Below are positions 40,736 to 53,344 of a DNA stretch of 53,501 nucleotides, piece by piece. The DNA comes from Pseudaestuariivita rosea. Lineage in GTDB: Bacteria > Pseudomonadota > Alphaproteobacteria > Rhodobacterales > Rhodobacteraceae. The stretch is from assembly GCF_017592335.1 (NCBI RefSeq), contig NZ_JACNMP010000024.1, positions 1-53,501 on the forward strand, read 5' to 3'. Every line of letters starts with the position of its first letter. The first letter of the stretch is position 1. The position numbers and the translations under genes were made by a program. The notes under the pieces are model-generated. The model was not told where the DNA came from, ran no database searches, and saw only the letters and a program-made list of their open reading frames with translations.

Positions 40736-43700
40736 GTGGCTGGACACAATACTACGACTAGGAATGAATTTATTACAGGGGCATGGAGTTGGAGTGGAAC
40801 TGATATAACCGTTCCTGTTGGGTTTGGTGGAGTAAACCATGAAGTTACTCTGAGAAACGCGTCGATAATGGGTGGGGAATCTGAGTTAATATCAACAACT
40901 TCAGATAGAGTGGGAATTTTTGAAGTAACTGGCAGGGGTTACGTTGATCGGCAAGGTAACGTTCACAGCGAAGCTGCTTCTTTATCTGCGAGTGTCACAA
41001 TTCAAGACATTATTGAAACAGATTTTGAGATACCTGATGCGGTTAACCTTGGTGCGACAATCGAAATAACCGGAGATGTATTTACCGTAACTGTGGGAAG
41101 GCAATCAGTTACTCTTGATCGTAATAGGGTAGAGGAACAATTAGATGATTTGTTCAATGATGCTTTACAAGAACTAAGAGATCTTGGTATTGTCGGGCCA
41201 ACTGTAGATTTGTTTGTTGATGATTTCGTTGAGGTCTTAGCTGAAGAAATTGAAGCAAGCATGGCTGAGCTTGAGGAATATGCACGGAATTATCAGCTAC
41301 AACTTCTATATGATGCTGCTCAAGCGTTAAATCCTGCTCTTCCTAAATCTAACTTTCAACAACCTAGATGTTTTCCAGCTTATACTCCGATTCTGACAAA
41401 TGAAGGGGAAGTTTCCCAGATTTCTTCCCTTAAACCTGGTGATACAGTTCTTGCCTTTGATCCTGCAGTTGACCTTGGGCGCAGTGGTTTGGTGCCACGC
41501 AAGATTGTGCGGCTTTATCATAATGTCACAACGGAATGGCTTAAGCTTAGCTGGACAGAAAACGGTGAACAGAAAGAGTTGATCTCAACCCCCGGTCACC
41601 ATTTTCTGGATCAGTTTGGTGACTTCCCAACGGTTGAGAATATGCTTCGCGATGGTCATGCGACTGTCGTTCTTGCCTCGGGCGAGTTGACAGAAGTTAC
41701 AGCCGAAAGAATTGTCTACAGCGCAGAAACTGCAGATTTGTTTGAACGTGCTGAGGTAGCAGCACAGGTTGGGAATACCGCACTAAAGTCAGAACCTGCT
41801 GAAGCCTGGGTCACTTACAACTTTGAAGTTGAGGACTTGCACACCTATGTTGCTGGTGGCATTCGCGTTCATAACCAATCTGGTATAATTGGTGAATTGG
41901 CAAATGCCATCGATGATGCCATTTTCGGGAACAAAGGGGGCTTCTGGGATCAATTTGGCGATGTCATTACATCGCCGCTCCATGCTATTGGCACTCTTGC
42001 AGTTGGTTTACAGGAGTTCGGAACAGCGATTGTCACAGGCATCGGCGAAGCGTTTCAAACGGCCTGGAGCGGTATTGGAAACACAGTTCAGCAGATTCGA
42101 GACGGCACGTTTATAGACAATATCCGTTCCTCTTCAGCTGACTTCCGTGCTGAAATGAATGAGCTATATGCTGATCCAACCAACCCATCAAACTTTGGCA
42201 CACGAGCGCATGATCGTTTTGTCGACAGCACGCTCGGGGGGCTTGATGGCTGGTCCCCTCCTGAGGGTTATACGGTTAGTCCGAATGGCAGGGGCTTTAG
42301 CATCCGTGATAGAGAAACGGGGAGATCTTTTAGAGACAGCAGGGATGATAGAGATAACGATAGGTCTGGTTCTAGCCGCTCAGGTAGAGACGACGATGGA
42401 AGGTTTGATGGCATTATTAGCGATGATCCTATTTTGCTTGATCTTGATGGTAATGGTGTCAAGCTTACTAAGCTTTCGGAGTCCAGTATTTATGTTGATG
42501 CAACCGGCGACGGTTTTTTAAATCGTACGGCTTGGGCTGGAGAAGGTGACGGAGTTTTATTCTACGATCCAGATAATCTGGGCGAGATCGTCGAGCAACG
42601 ACAATATATATTTACAGAATGGGATCCGACAGCGACGAGCGATCTGGAAGCCATCCGGTCTGTCTTCGACAGCAATGGTGACGGTGTTTTGGATGTGCAC
42701 GATGACGCTTTTGCCGATTTCAAGGTAATGGTCACGAATGCAGATGGTTCGACGACGGCTCAAACGCTGACTGATCTTGGGATCACGTCAATCAATCTGA
42801 CTGGAGATGCTACACATATTGAGCTGTCCGATGGCTCGACGATCACAGGTGAGGCGGAATTCACCTTCGCCGATGGCAGCACAGGAACCGTCGCGGATAT
42901 GACGCTTGCTATCGATCCTGAAGGACGCCGCGTCCAACAGGTCGAGGGGCAGGACGCCAATGGCAACCGGACCCTGGAGACAACGGCCTTCCATGAGGAC
43001 GGGTCTATCGCCTATACCATGTCATCGGTTTTCAGCCCTGATGGCGCACTTGTCCATCATGCCTATGACGATACTGGAGACGGCGCAATTGACCGGCTGC
43101 AGGAGATCGTAACCATCAACCAACCAGATGGTACGAGCGTGGAAACAGTAACCAATTGGACTGGTGCAGATCTTGCGACCGCTGTTTTGGTCAATAGCAC
43201 GGTAACCACCCGCACTGTCGATGGCAGCCAGGTGACCATCCAGCGGGACAGTACTGGCGGCGGCTGGATCGATCAGGAAGAAGTCCGAATTGAGCATTCC
43301 GATGGCAGCCATACAAATACGATCTCCGATCTTGGCCAGGATGGCACGGTGATCCGTAGTGAAAGTGAGACAGTCTCGGCGGACGGATTAACGCGTGTGA
43401 CTGCGCTCGATGAAAACGGCGACGGCGTGGCCGACACGACCACGACACATACCATTACGATCAACCCCGATGGTAGCCGCATTGAGACGACACGTATCAC
43501 AAACGCCGACGGTACAGAACGGACTTCGACTGAGGAAACAATTGCCGCAGACAGCCAGTCGCGTCGTCAAGATTTGGACATTGATGGTGATGGTGATGTC
43601 GACATGTCCGACGATATGGCCTTCACTCTGCATGCAGACGGATCAAGCACCTCGGTTCAGACTGTACGCAATGGCGACGGTTCGCTGCGCAATAGCGTCA

Positions 43701-46700
43701 CAACGGATCAATCGGAAGACACGTTGCATACGACGACGGCGTCCGATCTGAATGGCGACGGCGTTGTTGACCGGACCATCGTTGAGGAGACGGTTGTTGC
43801 AGCAGATGGAGCACGAGAGACGACGACCACGACGACCAATGGCGATGCATCCATCCGGGATATGGCTAAGGTCAACCTTGGCGCCGACCGTGTCACATCC
43901 GAGCACTGGCTTGACCTTAATCAGGACGGGGTTTTCCAGAACACCGATCTTATGCGTGCAGTCACCGTCGACGGGGCAACGCAGGAGCGGATTACAGAGA
44001 ATTGGACACGTAATGCCGACGGCAGCATTGCCAGCCACACGCGGTCCGTCGCAAGCGAAGACGGGTTAAGCCAACAAATTGAAGTGGATGCGGATGGAGA
44101 CGGTGATGTCGACACGCGAATATCCGATGTGACAGTAACGACGACAGACGGATCTGCTAGTCGTACCGTCACCACATACAACCAAGATGGCTCGCTACGG
44201 GAAGAACGTATCGAGACCAGGTCTGCTGATGGTCTGACGACCACGGTGATTGCGGATGCCGATGGTGATGGTGATATAGATACCCGAACTGTCGATACGT
44301 TGGTTCGAAACCCCGATGGCAGCACGATAAAAACCGTCTCATCGTATTCGGGCGACGACACGTTACTCTCGGAGCAGGTTACAACCGAAAGTGAAGACCG
44401 CAGAACGCGCGAAACAAGCGTGGATCGGAATGGGGATGGTGCTGTTGATGCCATCACTCGGCGCGTAGAGGCCGCCGATGGGGCCGTAAACGCGGTTGTC
44501 ACGGGCTTTCACGCTGATGGATCTATTGCGTCTGTAGAAGGGACGGATACCAGCGCAAATGGATTGAGTCGCGTCAACCGCTCGGATCTAGATGGCAATG
44601 GCATCTTTGAGACAGAAACAAGCCAAACGACGACACTTAACAGCGACGGCAGCAGAACAGTTCTATCCGAGACCCGCAACAGCGACGGCTCCTTACGGGA
44701 TCGTTCCATTAACGATGTTAGCGATGATGGTCTGGTCAAAATAGTGCAGACGGATGCAGATGGGGATGGTTCTTTTGAACGCACGACCACCGTGACGAGC
44801 GTTCTGAACCTTGATGGAAGCACGACGGAGTCCGTCGATCAGCGTGCGGAGGACGGTAAGCTCCTCAGCCACTCAGAAACGTTGGTGTCGGACGATGGAT
44901 TGAATACGGTCACTCGTCTCGATCAAGACGCAGATGGCACATTTGATTTGATCACGACGACTGACACCGTTCTCAACAGTGATGGTAGTACGACGACAAC
45001 GACAAAGCTTGAAGATGCAGCTGGTCAGTTACGAGAGCGGCAAACGGTAACGCAAAGCGACAATGGCCGCTCGACGACCACGCTCGCCGACATGGATGGC
45101 GATGGGGCGATTGACCAGACGGTGTCGCAGATCATCGCAGATGATGGAACGATCACAACCACGAGCCAAAATCTTGCCAGCGATGGCAGTTTGCACTCAC
45201 AGAGCGTCATGGAAACCAGCGATGATGGCTTGGAAAGGGTTCGCCGTGATGATCGGGATGGCGATGGAGACTTCGAGACGATCACGACAGAGCACGTCAC
45301 GTTAAACACTAACGGTTCCTCATACACCTTATCAACATCCCAAAGTCAGGATGGTTCGATATTCTTGGCGACCGAGCAGATGATCAGCGATGATGGTTTG
45401 AACACTACCAGTCGGTCCGATTGGAATGGTGATGGTATCTTCGATCTGAATCTGAGTGCGGCAAGGACGCTTCATGCAGATGGCAGCGAGACTCTTTTGG
45501 AGCAGGCTTTTGCGGCCGATGGGTCTCTCTTGGCAACTGGTACAACAACGGTCAGCGCCGATGAACGATTTACCGAAGAGACTATGGACTCCGACGGCAA
45601 TGGCCAAAATGATATGGTCTCGCAAACACGGATTGATGATGATGGCTCGATCAGATCAGCAACCTCGTGGTATTCGATCGGCGGTGCATTGATCTCAACG
45701 GATATTATTACGGTGAGCGGCGATGGCCTGACGCGCTTTCGTCATATTGATCGAAACGGGGACGGCGAAGAAGAGCGCATCATTACTGATGTCAGGGTGC
45801 TAAATGCGGATGGCAGTGTCACCCAGACCATTGATCATCGGGACTATCTCAACATTCAACGGGGTTATGAGGAGTATACAACAAGCGATGATGGTATGAC
45901 GATTTCGGCACGTGTCGACCTTGATGGCGATGGGATCTTCGATTTCCAGTCGGAAGATGTGACCTCCTTTGCCACGAATGGGGATGTTATCCAAACACAA
46001 ACAAGCCGAACCGGAACTGACGATCTGATGACTCGGATTGTGGCCACAACAAGTGGAGATGGTCTCACAACCCTTTTGGATATTGATTATAACGGGGATG
46101 AAACCTCGGATCGTACCAGTAGCCAGACCACTTATGCTGATGGCGCCCGAGACTCACTCTTACGGGAGTTCGATGCGACGAACCGCCTCGTGTATTCCGA
46201 AAGCGAGAGCGTCAGCGCGGATGGTCGCAGCCGTCAAATGTCGGTTGATCGGGATGGCGATGGCGATGTTGACCATCAGATGGTTGAAGAGATCGATGCC
46301 AACGGTGCTGTCACTGCAGCATATTCAGAGCTTGGAGCTGATGGTGCCTCCCAGAGTGAGATCACGATGGAGGTCTCCGCAAACGGTCTTACTCAATCAT
46401 CCAGATTCGATCTCGATGCGGATGGAAACATTGATATCACCCGGGCAACCAATACAAGCTTTGCAGTCGATGGCAGCACAACTAGGACCTTTACCGAAAC
46501 CTTCGGCAATGGAACGCTTGCTTATTCCGAGATAGAGACAAATGCAGCCAATGGTCTGTCTGGTTCAACGATATTTGATATGAACGGTGATGGAGAGATC
46601 GACGGTACAAACAGCTGGCAGACCTCCCTGAATGCGGATGGCAGCCGTCAAACCATAGACGAAACACGTTATGCAGATGGAGAGTTGCGATCCAGTTTCG

Positions 46701-49700
46701 TTGAAACCGTTAGCATTGATGGACGAACCACAACTCGGGCCTTTGATTATGACGGAAATGGCGTAGAGGACAAAATTACCGAGACAGTCATGCGTGCGGA
46801 TGGCCAAGTCGTTGAAACAGTGACGTCCTTTAATGAGGGAGGGATGCCAGGAACGACCTTCGTCACAACCATATCCGCAGACGGGCTTGAAACGACTGTC
46901 CTACGTGAGGGGAATCTACAGACACTTACGCGCTCGGCAGTCGATAATGGCAGCTATACATGGAACAATGGTATTTCGGGCGTGGGTCACATCGTAGTGG
47001 AACACAGCTTTGATGTGCTTGGTGTTGACACCTGGACGAAAACTGAAGTCATACTGACAAACGGTGGTGCGACAGAAACTGTAACGAGCAGCACGCGTCT
47101 TGATGTTGCAGCAAAAGAACGCCTTCTTGATCAGGCGGCCCGTGTCTATGATACCGTCTTGGACCGGGACCTCGACTTCAACGAAATCGAAGTCTTGATT
47201 GATCATGTCGTGGACGGTCAACTCGATTTTTCATCGCTGATCACAGAACTCATGGAATCCGCCGAGTTCACTACGCGTTATGGAGAGCAGAGTAATGCAG
47301 AATATGTTACTCAGCTTTATCTGAACACCTTCGGGCGCGCACCCAGTATTAAAGAATTGAATACCCATCTCACGGATTTGAATGATGGGAACGCAACGCG
47401 TGAAACTATGGCGCAAACGCTTTCCGAATCTCTTGAACATCTGATGGTTGGTAACGGACATATGGCGACGAACAACTTCGACGTTATTATGAATCCGGCC
47501 GCTTTTGAGCGTAGTCTGGATGAAGCCTATGTCCGGTCTTTGATCGAAAAACTGGTAGATGTTGCCTATGATCGTGCTGCCACGGAACAAGAATTGAGTT
47601 ACCTCTCGAGCCTTTTGCTTGAAGGAACTGATACGCTTGAAGACATTGTTGACCGCCTAATGGGCGTCTCTGGAGAAATCCAGGGGGTGTCGATGTTTAA
47701 CCTGAGGAGCTTGTCTGGCGGTGCATTTGTCGAACAGGCGTTTATGAATGCCCTTGGGCGCGCGCCTACAAGCGAAGAGCTTACAATCTGGCAGGATCAC
47801 ATCACTCAAGGTCATATCAGCAAATCCCAGCTTATTGCCTCTCTTGCGATGAGTGTAGAGAAGGCCTCTATTGGAAATACGCATGAGAACTATGCGTTAC
47901 CTAATGTGAATATTATAGAAGAACCTGAGCAGGTAACCATATTAGATATTGATTTTGGTATTGCATATATGGGTACTAATGGACAAGATTATATAATAGA
48001 CAATACAGCTGTTGCTTCCTATATCCTAGATTACCCATATCTTCTAGGCGAAGCTGGAAGTGATGTATTAGTCGGTGGTGTCGGTGCTGATTGGTTAAGA
48101 GGTGGCACTGGAAGCGACCTGTATGTTTGGTCGAGTGGGCATGGCAACGATATAGTTTTTGAAGATGATCAGTCTTTTCTTGTTACAGATACTCTTCATT
48201 TAACGGATATTCTTTCTTCAGATATTGCATTACGCCAGAGCACTTCTAATCATTTGGAAGTGCACATCAATACCACTGGTGAAATTATAAAAATCGAAAA
48301 TCAGTTTTCCTCAACAGCGAACGGTATCGGAATTGAAGAGATCATATTTGGTGATGGAACCGTTTGGTCGCTTGAAGATATTCTCAAAAATACCACGAGG
48401 GTGGGGAATGATGGTAACAACACATTCCATGGTGGTGGCTATGGCGAAAACCTGTTTGGTTTTGCCGGTTCTGATACAATTATCTCCCATGGTGGCGATG
48501 ATACTTTGACCGGCGGTACAGGTGATGACGCGCTTCACGGCGCGGCTGGAAATGACATATATATCTGGGCGACGGGTGACGGTAACGATCAGATCTATGA
48601 CCGTGTCGGAAGCGGAAGCACTGCCACGGCATCCATAACCGAAGTTGATACCTTGCGCCTTACGGATGTGAATGCGGATGGTGTCGTTTTAACGCGCACC
48701 CCTGACAATAACGATCTCATTATAACCATTCTCCAAACCGGCGAAGTTCTTCGGATTGATGATCGCTTCAAGTCAGTCACGTCGGGTGAGGGGATCGAGC
48801 GGATTGAATTCGCAGATGGTAGTGTTTGGACACTCAAAGACATACTTGACCACACAACCGTCAGCGGAAATGCAACTAACAACACGCTCAACGGGAGGGA
48901 CTATCGGGACAATCTCTACGGTCTTGAGGGTAATGATGTGCTTAATGGTGGGCTTGGCCAGGACGTTCTCGTTGGTGGTCTAGGCAACGATACGCTGCGC
49001 GGTGGTGATGGTGGCGATACCTACATCTGGACGACTGGAGATGGTAATGATGTCATTGATGAAGTTGCGACTTCGTTGACGGAGGTCGACACACTTGTTC
49101 TGACCGATGTTGCCTCAACAGATGTTCGGATCTGGCGGGAAAACGGGGTTGATGGCATCCGCATCACAATTGTTGACACCGGCGAAATCATAGAGATTTT
49201 GGATCAAAACCATTCCGCAGATGAATATCAAGGTATCGAAGCTATTCAATTCAGCGACGGTATCGTTTGGACCCGCGCCGATATCGCCGCTCAGACTGTT
49301 TTACAGGGTACTGAAGCCGCCGAAACTCTCTCAGGTTACGACTATCGCGATAATATTATCGGTGAAGCTGAGAATGACCAAATTAATGGCGGTGGCGGAA
49401 ATGATGTTCTCATCGGCGGTACTGGAAACGATACGCTTCGCGGCGGTACAGGAGACGACAGCTTCGTTTATAATCTCGGAGATGGAAGTGACATCTTGGA
49501 GGAAACGTCTGGAACCGACCGAATTGTCTTTGGTGAAGGGATCACTCCAGAGGATTTGACGTTTGAGCGCGATGGTATGGATGCACGGATCCTTCTCTCG
49601 GATGGATCAACTATAACGATCCGAAACGAGGTAGCCTCACGTATTGAGACGATCGAATTCGCCGATGGTACACGGCTAACACCGACGGTTTTCGGAGCGA

Positions 49701-51478
49701 TCTCAGTCACTGGGACATCTGGTGGCAATATGTTGGTTGGCCATACGGGCGATGATATCATAGATGGCGCTGATGGGAATGACACTCTCTTTGGAGGAAA
49801 CGGCAACGATACTCTGACCGGTGGTTTGGCGAATGATACTCTAACGGGTGGAACTGGCGATGATATTATAGATGGGGGATTAGGTAACGACCGCTATGTT
49901 TATGAGTACGGTGATGGCAGCGATACAATCATTGAAGGAGGACTCTACGGTGGTTCTGATCGTCTCCTCTTTGGTGCTGGTATCGATATCGATGAAGTGA
50001 CCTTCGATTTCTTGGGCGACGACTTGCTCGTTAACGTCGCAGGTAGCGGTACACTCACGCTTCAAAACTTCCGATTTTCGCCGATTGAGTATGTTACCTT
50101 TTCTAGCGGATTAACCGCACACCTAAATGAGTTACTCGGACCTACGATTGACGGCGATAACGGTGCGAACCTGCTTCTTGGGTTGGAAACCGCTGATGTT
50201 GTGGAAGCAAGAAATGGCAATGACTCAATTTACGGTCATGGAGGCAATGATACCCTACGCGGCGGTTCAGGAAACGATGAACTTTACGGTGGCGAAGGAG
50301 ATGACCTGATTTTTGGCGAGAATGGTGATGATACTATTCTTGGTGGCTATGGTAATGATACAATGCGAGGCGGTATCGGAGCCGATCTAATTGATGGTGG
50401 CTTCGGATTCGATCATGCCGACTACAGCGATGCTCAACATGGCTTGTCTATCAGCCTTAATCAAGAAGGCGGCGTTGTAAGAGATGGCTACCTAGCAACA
50501 AAGCATACTTTGATTAATATAGAAGGTATCATTGGCGGCAACCTCGGTGACTATATTGAGGGGTCAAATATTGCGAATGAAATAAGCGGCTTAGCTGGAA
50601 ATGATAAAATCTTTGGTTTTGCTGGTGACGATAGTATTAACGGTGGTGAAGGTGATGACTTAATCAGCGGCGGCGCTGGTGCCGACACCATGGAAAGCGG
50701 CGGCGGTCTGGACACACTTGATTATTCCGAGTCTGACGCTGGTGTTTTTGTTAAGCTACAAACGGGTGAAGCTAGCGGCGGACATGCCGAAGGCGACGTG
50801 ATTATCGGTAGAGACTTTCGCGGTGTGATAGGGTCAGAGTTTGACGACAATCTGCAAGGCACAGGACTTGGCGATACGATCACAGGCGGTGACGGCAATG
50901 ATGATGTGTATGGCTACGCTGGCAGGGACAAAATCTATCTTGGTGAAGGTGATGACTTTGCAGAAGGTGGCAATAGCGGTGACTTAATCTATGGTGGTTT
51001 AGGCAACGACGTTTTACGTGGTGGTCGAGACGATGACTTTTTGTATGGTGAGGAAGGCAATGACCAATTGTTTGGAAATCACGGCCTTGATTACATCGAA
51101 GGTGGCGCTGGCAATGACACGATCCGTGGCGGCGGCTGGCATGATACGCTGAAAGGTGGTGACGGCGACGACGTGATCTACGGCGAAAGTGGCGGCGACG
51201 AAATCTGGTCTGGCGCTGGCAATGATACGATTTCCGGTGGCATTCATGATGACCCAGACCACTTTATCTTTGCAGCGGACGACGGACACGACGCCATTAC
51301 TGATTTCCAAATCGGCATTGATCTTGTGGTATTGCATAATGTCACTGATCACACCAAAAGCTGGTCGCAAACGACCGATGGTGCGATGCTGACCTATGAC
51401 GGTGGAGACACGATCACTTTCCAAGGTTTGACCATTGAAAAAATGGAAGGCATGCCTGTGTTTCATTCCTACGGATAA
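40736..51478 (+). CDS. Giant RTX protein with A-type bacterial intein-like domain
   Basis: A 3580-residue secreted protein from a GTG at 40736. Layout by residue: 1-211, N-terminal domain of unknown type; 212-380, Hint/BIL domain from Cys212 (CFPAYTPIL) to His379-Asn380; about 381-560, linker rich in R, D and S; about 562-700, LDLDGNGV-type calcium-binding domain; about 776-2012, a 56-residue repeat array with DxDGDGxxD loops; about 2126-2388, two DUF4214-like modules ([25 protein letters not shown]); 2436-3500, RTX nonapeptide arrays (GGxGxDxLxG) in five or so modules; and a C-terminal [15 protein letters not shown] module typical of type I secretion. The BIL domain should cleave itself from its flanks. 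No T1SS genes are present. Adhesin or surface-layer function is likely; toxin activity is not shown. Confidence 0.93.
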   Translation: MAGHNTTTRNEFITGAWSWSGTDITVPVGFGGVNHEVTLRNASIMGGESELISTTSDRVGIFEVTGRGYVDRQGNVHSEAASLSASVTIQDIIETDFEIPDAVNLGATIEITGDVFTVTVGRQSVTLDRNRVEEQLDDLFNDALQELRDLGIVGPTVDLFVDDFVEVLAEEIEASMAELEEYARNYQLQLLYDAAQALNPALPKSNFQQPRCFPAYTPILTNEGEVSQISSLKPGDTVLAFDPAVDLGRSGLVPRKIVRLYHNVTTEWLKLSWTENGEQKELISTPGHHFLDQFGDFPTVENMLRDGHATVVLASGELTEVTAERIVYSAETADLFERAEVAAQVGNTALKSEPAEAWVTYNFEVEDLHTYVAGGIRVHNQSGIIGELANAIDDAIFGNKGGFWDQFGDVITSPLHAIGTLAVGLQEFGTAIVTGIGEAFQTAWSGIGNTVQQIRDGTFIDNIRSSSADFRAEMNELYADPTNPSNFGTRAHDRFVDSTLGGLDGWSPPEGYTVSPNGRGFSIRDRETGRSFRDSRDDRDNDRSGSSRSGRDDDGRFDGIISDDPILLDLDGNGVKLTKLSESSIYVDATGDGFLNRTAWAGEGDGVLFYDPDNLGEIVEQRQYIFTEWDPTATSDLEAIRSVFDSNGDGVLDVHDDAFADFKVMVTNADGSTTAQTLTDLGITSINLTGDATHIELSDGSTITGEAEFTFADGSTGTVADMTLAIDPEGRRVQQVEGQDANGNRTLETTAFHEDGSIAYTMSSVFSPDGALVHHAYDDTGDGAIDRLQEIVTINQPDGTSVETVTNWTGADLATAVLVNSTVTTRTVDGSQVTIQRDSTGGGWIDQEEVRIEHSDGSHTNTISDLGQDGTVIRSESETVSADGLTRVTALDENGDGVADTTTTHTITINPDGSRIETTRITNADGTERTSTEETIAADSQSRRQDLDIDGDGDVDMSDDMAFTLHADGSSTSVQTVRNGDGSLRNSVTTDQSEDTLHTTTASDLNGDGVVDRTIVEETVVAADGARETTTTTTNGDASIRDMAKVNLGADRVTSEHWLDLNQDGVFQNTDLMRAVTVDGATQERITENWTRNADGSIASHTRSVASEDGLSQQIEVDADGDGDVDTRISDVTVTTTDGSASRTVTTYNQDGSLREERIETRSADGLTTTVIADADGDGDIDTRTVDTLVRNPDGSTIKTVSSYSGDDTLLSEQVTTESEDRRTRETSVDRNGDGAVDAITRRVEAADGAVNAVVTGFHADGSIASVEGTDTSANGLSRVNRSDLDGNGIFETETSQTTTLNSDGSRTVLSETRNSDGSLRDRSINDVSDDGLVKIVQTDADGDGSFERTTTVTSVLNLDGSTTESVDQRAEDGKLLSHSETLVSDDGLNTVTRLDQDADGTFDLITTTDTVLNSDGSTTTTTKLEDAAGQLRERQTVTQSDNGRSTTTLADMDGDGAIDQTVSQIIADDGTITTTSQNLASDGSLHSQSVMETSDDGLERVRRDDRDGDGDFETITTEHVTLNTNGSSYTLSTSQSQDGSIFLATEQMISDDGLNTTSRSDWNGDGIFDLNLSAARTLHADGSETLLEQAFAADGSLLATGTTTVSADERFTEETMDSDGNGQNDMVSQTRIDDDGSIRSATSWYSIGGALISTDIITVSGDGLTRFRHIDRNGDGEEERIITDVRVLNADGSVTQTIDHRDYLNIQRGYEEYTTSDDGMTISARVDLDGDGIFDFQSEDVTSFATNGDVIQTQTSRTGTDDLMTRIVATTSGDGLTTLLDIDYNGDETSDRTSSQTTYADGARDSLLREFDATNRLVYSESESVSADGRSRQMSVDRDGDGDVDHQMVEEIDANGAVTAAYSELGADGASQSEITMEVSANGLTQSSRFDLDADGNIDITRATNTSFAVDGSTTRTFTETFGNGTLAYSEIETNAANGLSGSTIFDMNGDGEIDGTNSWQTSLNADGSRQTIDETRYADGELRSSFVETVSIDGRTTTRAFDYDGNGVEDKITETVMRADGQVVETVTSFNEGGMPGTTFVTTISADGLETTVLREGNLQTLTRSAVDNGSYTWNNGISGVGHIVVEHSFDVLGVDTWTKTEVILTNGGATETVTSSTRLDVAAKERLLDQAARVYDTVLDRDLDFNEIEVLIDHVVDGQLDFSSLITELMESAEFTTRYGEQSNAEYVTQLYLNTFGRAPSIKELNTHLTDLNDGNATRETMAQTLSESLEHLMVGNGHMATNNFDVIMNPAAFERSLDEAYVRSLIEKLVDVAYDRAATEQELSYLSSLLLEGTDTLEDIVDRLMGVSGEIQGVSMFNLRSLSGGAFVEQAFMNALGRAPTSEELTIWQDHITQGHISKSQLIASLAMSVEKASIGNTHENYALPNVNIIEEPEQVTILDIDFGIAYMGTNGQDYIIDNTAVASYILDYPYLLGEAGSDVLVGGVGADWLRGGTGSDLYVWSSGHGNDIVFEDDQSFLVTDTLHLTDILSSDIALRQSTSNHLEVHINTTGEIIKIENQFSSTANGIGIEEIIFGDGTVWSLEDILKNTTRVGNDGNNTFHGGGYGENLFGFAGSDTIISHGGDDTLTGGTGDDALHGAAGNDIYIWATGDGNDQIYDRVGSGSTATASITEVDTLRLTDVNADGVVLTRTPDNNDLIITILQTGEVLRIDDRFKSVTSGEGIERIEFADGSVWTLKDILDHTTVSGNATNNTLNGRDYRDNLYGLEGNDVLNGGLGQDVLVGGLGNDTLRGGDGGDTYIWTTGDGNDVIDEVATSLTEVDTLVLTDVASTDVRIWRENGVDGIRITIVDTGEIIEILDQNHSADEYQGIEAIQFSDGIVWTRADIAAQTVLQGTEAAETLSGYDYRDNIIGEAENDQINGGGGNDVLIGGTGNDTLRGGTGDDSFVYNLGDGSDILEETSGTDRIVFGEGITPEDLTFERDGMDARILLSDGSTITIRNEVASRIETIEFADGTRLTPTVFGAISVTGTSGGNMLVGHTGDDIIDGADGNDTLFGGNGNDTLTGGLANDTLTGGTGDDIIDGGLGNDRYVYEYGDGSDTIIEGGLYGGSDRLLFGAGIDIDEVTFDFLGDDLLVNVAGSGTLTLQNFRFSPIEYVTFSSGLTAHLNELLGPTIDGDNGANLLLGLETADVVEARNGNDSIYGHGGNDTLRGGSGNDELYGGEGDDLIFGENGDDTILGGYGNDTMRGGIGADLIDGGFGFDHADYSDAQHGLSISLNQEGGVVRDGYLATKHTLINIEGIIGGNLGDYIEGSNIANEISGLAGNDKIFGFAGDDSINGGEGDDLISGGAGADTMESGGGLDTLDYSESDAGVFVKLQTGEASGGHAEGDVIIGRDFRGVIGSEFDDNLQGTGLGDTITGGDGNDDVYGYAGRDKIYLGEGDDFAEGGNSGDLIYGGLGNDVLRGGRDDDFLYGEEGNDQLFGNHGLDYIEGGAGNDTIRGGGWHDTLKGGDGDDVIYGESGGDEIWSGAGNDTISGGIHDDPDHFIFAADDGHDAITDFQIGIDLVVLHNVTDHTKSWSQTTDGAMLTYDGGDTITFQGLTIEKMEGMPVFHSYG
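41369..41875 (+). other. Coding segment of an A-type BIL (Hint) autoprocessing domain
   Basis: Residues 212-380 of the giant protein. Block A is [15 protein letters not shown] with nucleophile Cys212; block B is [12 protein letters not shown] with the TxxH-type histidine; the last blocks are [23 protein letters not shown] ending at Asn380. The +1 residue is Gln381, not Cys, Ser or Thr. That combination (Cys start, His-Asn end, non-nucleophilic +1) defines A-type BIL domains, which cleave at one or both ends and can ligate inefficiently, unlike true inteins. Confidence 0.85.
43061..46770 (+). repeat. 56-residue repeat array with calcium-loop motifs
   Basis: I count 23 sites of the form DxDGDGxxD (examples [30 protein letters not shown]) spread over 3680 nt, which gives a mean period of about 56 residues. 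Each unit also has a DGS...TxT strand, a second DGSL strand and an SADGLT turn before the loop. Units are diverged at DNA level, so recent slippage is unlikely; the frame is kept throughout. Confidence 0.9.
47110..47900 (+). other. Coding segment of tandem DUF4214-like modules
   Basis: Two similar helical units with the phrases [38 protein letters not shown] and [22 protein letters not shown]4214 modules are common in RTX and surface proteins of alphaproteobacteria. Confidence 0.8.
48041..51400 (+). repeat. RTX nonapeptide region with terminal secretion module
   Basis: Blocks of GGxGxDxLxG calcium-binding nonapeptides alternate with about 60-residue units ending in IEFADGS-x-W-T-x-x-DI (haemolysin-type calcium-binding related). 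The last block runs into a final amphipathic segment with few charges, as in type I secretion substrates. Confidence 0.93.
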
Positions 51479-51525
51479 ATCGCACTCGTCCGTTGAACCT
51501 AACCTTTTGAGCTCAGGCATGAGCT

Positions 51526-51715
51526 GTTACGCTGCTTATGCAGCGTAACGCCAGGGGAGGAGTTCGTCGAGGTGTGTCATCTTGTAGCCTGCGATCTGGC
51601 CGAGGCACCATGTGAGCCAGGCTTGCGTGTCGACATCGTTGAGCTTGGCCGTTTCGATCAGGGCGAAGGCGATCACCGTGGCTTTGCGCCGCCTTGTGAT
51701 CCTGCAAACATCCAA
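51526..51715 (-). pseudogene. IS66-family transposase remnant (C-terminal end)
   Basis: Reading the minus strand, residues ...ALIETAKLNDVDTQAWL and DELLPWRYAA then a stop at 51536 match the C terminus of IS66 TnpC transposases. Only about 55 codons remain; the sequence beyond 51715 is unrelated. A perfect 10-bp hairpin (GTTACGCTGC-TTAT-GCAGCGTAAC, 51526-51549) covers the stop codon. Confidence 0.85.
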
Positions 51716-51770
51716 TGTTTCCGCCTAATGGCGACCGGGTTTCAGGCCGATAGTAGGTTTAGAAATCAGG

Positions 51771-52241
51771 CTACATAGTTTTAACATAACTACCCCCTAC
51801 GAATTTATATCCTATACGTTTTGCGAGTTTGTGTGCTTGAGCGAGATTTACATCGGATGTAACGTGGAAAAGAATTTCTTTCGCCCCTCTCGCTTGTGAC
51901 CATATTTGCACACCTCGGAATAAGCCGAGCGCAATTCTACCACCTGATAGAGAGGACCTTATATCATGTGAAACATTGATGTTATGAATTGTCGTTAAAA
52001 GTATATCCGAGCCGATATGGTACTCACCAACTGAACAATAGGCAAAGCCAATCGCCCGCTCATTTTTTTCGGCAATTATTACAGCGTGTCGTTTCTGGTC
52101 TTTTAATGCCCGAAGCGCGATTTTACGCACTTTTTCCGGGCTAAATGGAATATAGCCAAATCTGCTTTCTTCATGTGCTTCTTTGGCTAAATCTACAATG
52201 TGAGGCAAATCTGCTTCTGAGTTTACTAACCTAAAAGACAT
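51771..52241 (-). CDS. GNAT-family N-acetyltransferase
   Basis: 156 residues. The GNAT core is seen in HAVIIAEKNERAIGFAYCSVGEYHIG (beta 2-3), TTIHNINVSHDIRSSLSGGRIALGLFRGVQIWSQ (beta 4, acetyl-CoA pyrophosphate loop RSSLSGGRI) and the NLAQAHKLAKRIGYKFVGG C-terminal motif. Acetyl acceptor unknown. AT-rich compared with the core genes, as are the neighbouring 1 kb, so it is probably a passenger of the mobile region or a phage remnant. It lies next to the IS66 remnant. Confidence 0.85.
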   Translation of the reverse strand: MSFRLVNSEADLPHIVDLAKEAHEESRFGYIPFSPEKVRKIALRALKDQKRHAVIIAEKNERAIGFAYCSVGEYHIGSDILLTTIHNINVSHDIRSSLSGGRIALGLFRGVQIWSQARGAKEILFHVTSDVNLAQAHKLAKRIGYKFVGGSYVKTM

Positions 52242-53344
52242 ACTAAATTGAAACCTCCAGCTTTAGTGTAATTTTGATATATGGATAGAAGCTAAAAACG
52301 ATTTTGGCTGCGCGTTCAGGCTTTGGCAATCAATTATCATGGGAACTTGTGAGCGTTTCGTCACCCTCTGACAATTCAATATACTTCATAGTTAGTTGAG
52401 AGGGTTCTATTCTAATTTAGTAGCAACAGGTTGGCTTTATCTTGAGCGAGATGATTGCATTGCCATCCCGGCCAAATATCAAATGTACAGTCTCGCAGAC
52501 TAGAAGAGAGAGTGGCAAGACGCAAAAATCTTCCAACTCCTGCGCGTGGGTTGCAAGGGGGCACGCACTGCCCCTTTGATCGGGTCCAGCGCCGAGACGT
52601 TGGCGGCATTCAATCCGCGCAGGGTTGATCTATGGGGTGTTGGGGAGAGAGACATCTCCCCGACGAGGGATCAAACAACGATATGTTTGCATGACGATGA
52701 ACAGGCTCAATGCCTGTGTGTCGTCATTCGCTGAGGGGGATAGAACGGGGGAGCGCAGCAGCCCCCTTCTCAAGAGGTGTGGTACTACCACACACATCTT
52801 GCGTATGTTCTTATTAGCTCAATTCTTTGCAACAGTTGAGCTGCCGAGCTGATCGCTTGGCGCATGATCTGGATCGAACACATCTACGGCCATGATGGGT
52901 CCAATCGCAAGGAGGATCGTGCCCGTCCGTTGAACCCGCCCTGTTGCGCTTGGGTGGTGCCTGTTACGCTGGGCGGGGTTCTGAAACTGGGTGCAATGTG
53001 GTGTCATGCTGTGTCATGGGATGTCCTTTCGATTGTGTTGAGGGGTTAGCCGACAATATTTGACGGAGATAGTTTCCCAGTATCTAGCTCTAAAATCGTC
53101 AGGTAATTAAGGCATTTGCCTACGGATTCTCTTCAGAAAATTTGGCGAAAACACCAAAATCGAATGTTGGCTACTGTCAAAGCCAGTTCAACAGGGCTTC
53201 TATCGCAGCGAAAGTCCACCACTTGCCCTCATTCTACGATCTTTTTCAGCTCACTACGACGTAAGCGGTGCGCCGTCCCCACACTTACGGCATGACGTTT
53301 GATCTGCGATTCAGAGGCTCCTTGGATGTGTGGGGAGTTTCTCG
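52242..53344. other. Gene-poor region between GNAT gene and recombinase remnant
   Basis: No gene that I can support over 1.1 kb. It holds several short inverted repeats: GGGGAGA/TCTCCCC near 52645, CGGGGGAG/CAGCCCCC near 52750, and GTGTGGTACTACCACAC near 52780. A minus-strand open frame at 53229-53351 (about 40 codons, ending RSELKKIVE) looks basic and coding-like but lacks a start. The region may be the decayed end of the element. Confidence 0.5.

Noticed and set aside
41369-41383. CFPAY as an FGE target motif CxPxR
   Set aside because: The final position is tyrosine, not arginine, and the stretch is the first block of the Hint domain. The SUMF1-fold neighbour also lacks the catalytic cysteines.
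43061-46770. CRISPR array or DNA-level tandem repeat
   Set aside because: The regularity is at protein level only; DNA units are strongly diverged and there are no spacer-repeat units.
39702-51478. A diversity-generating retroelement, because SUMF1/C-type-lectin folds are common DGR targets
   Set aside because: No reverse transcriptase or template repeat is visible in the window.
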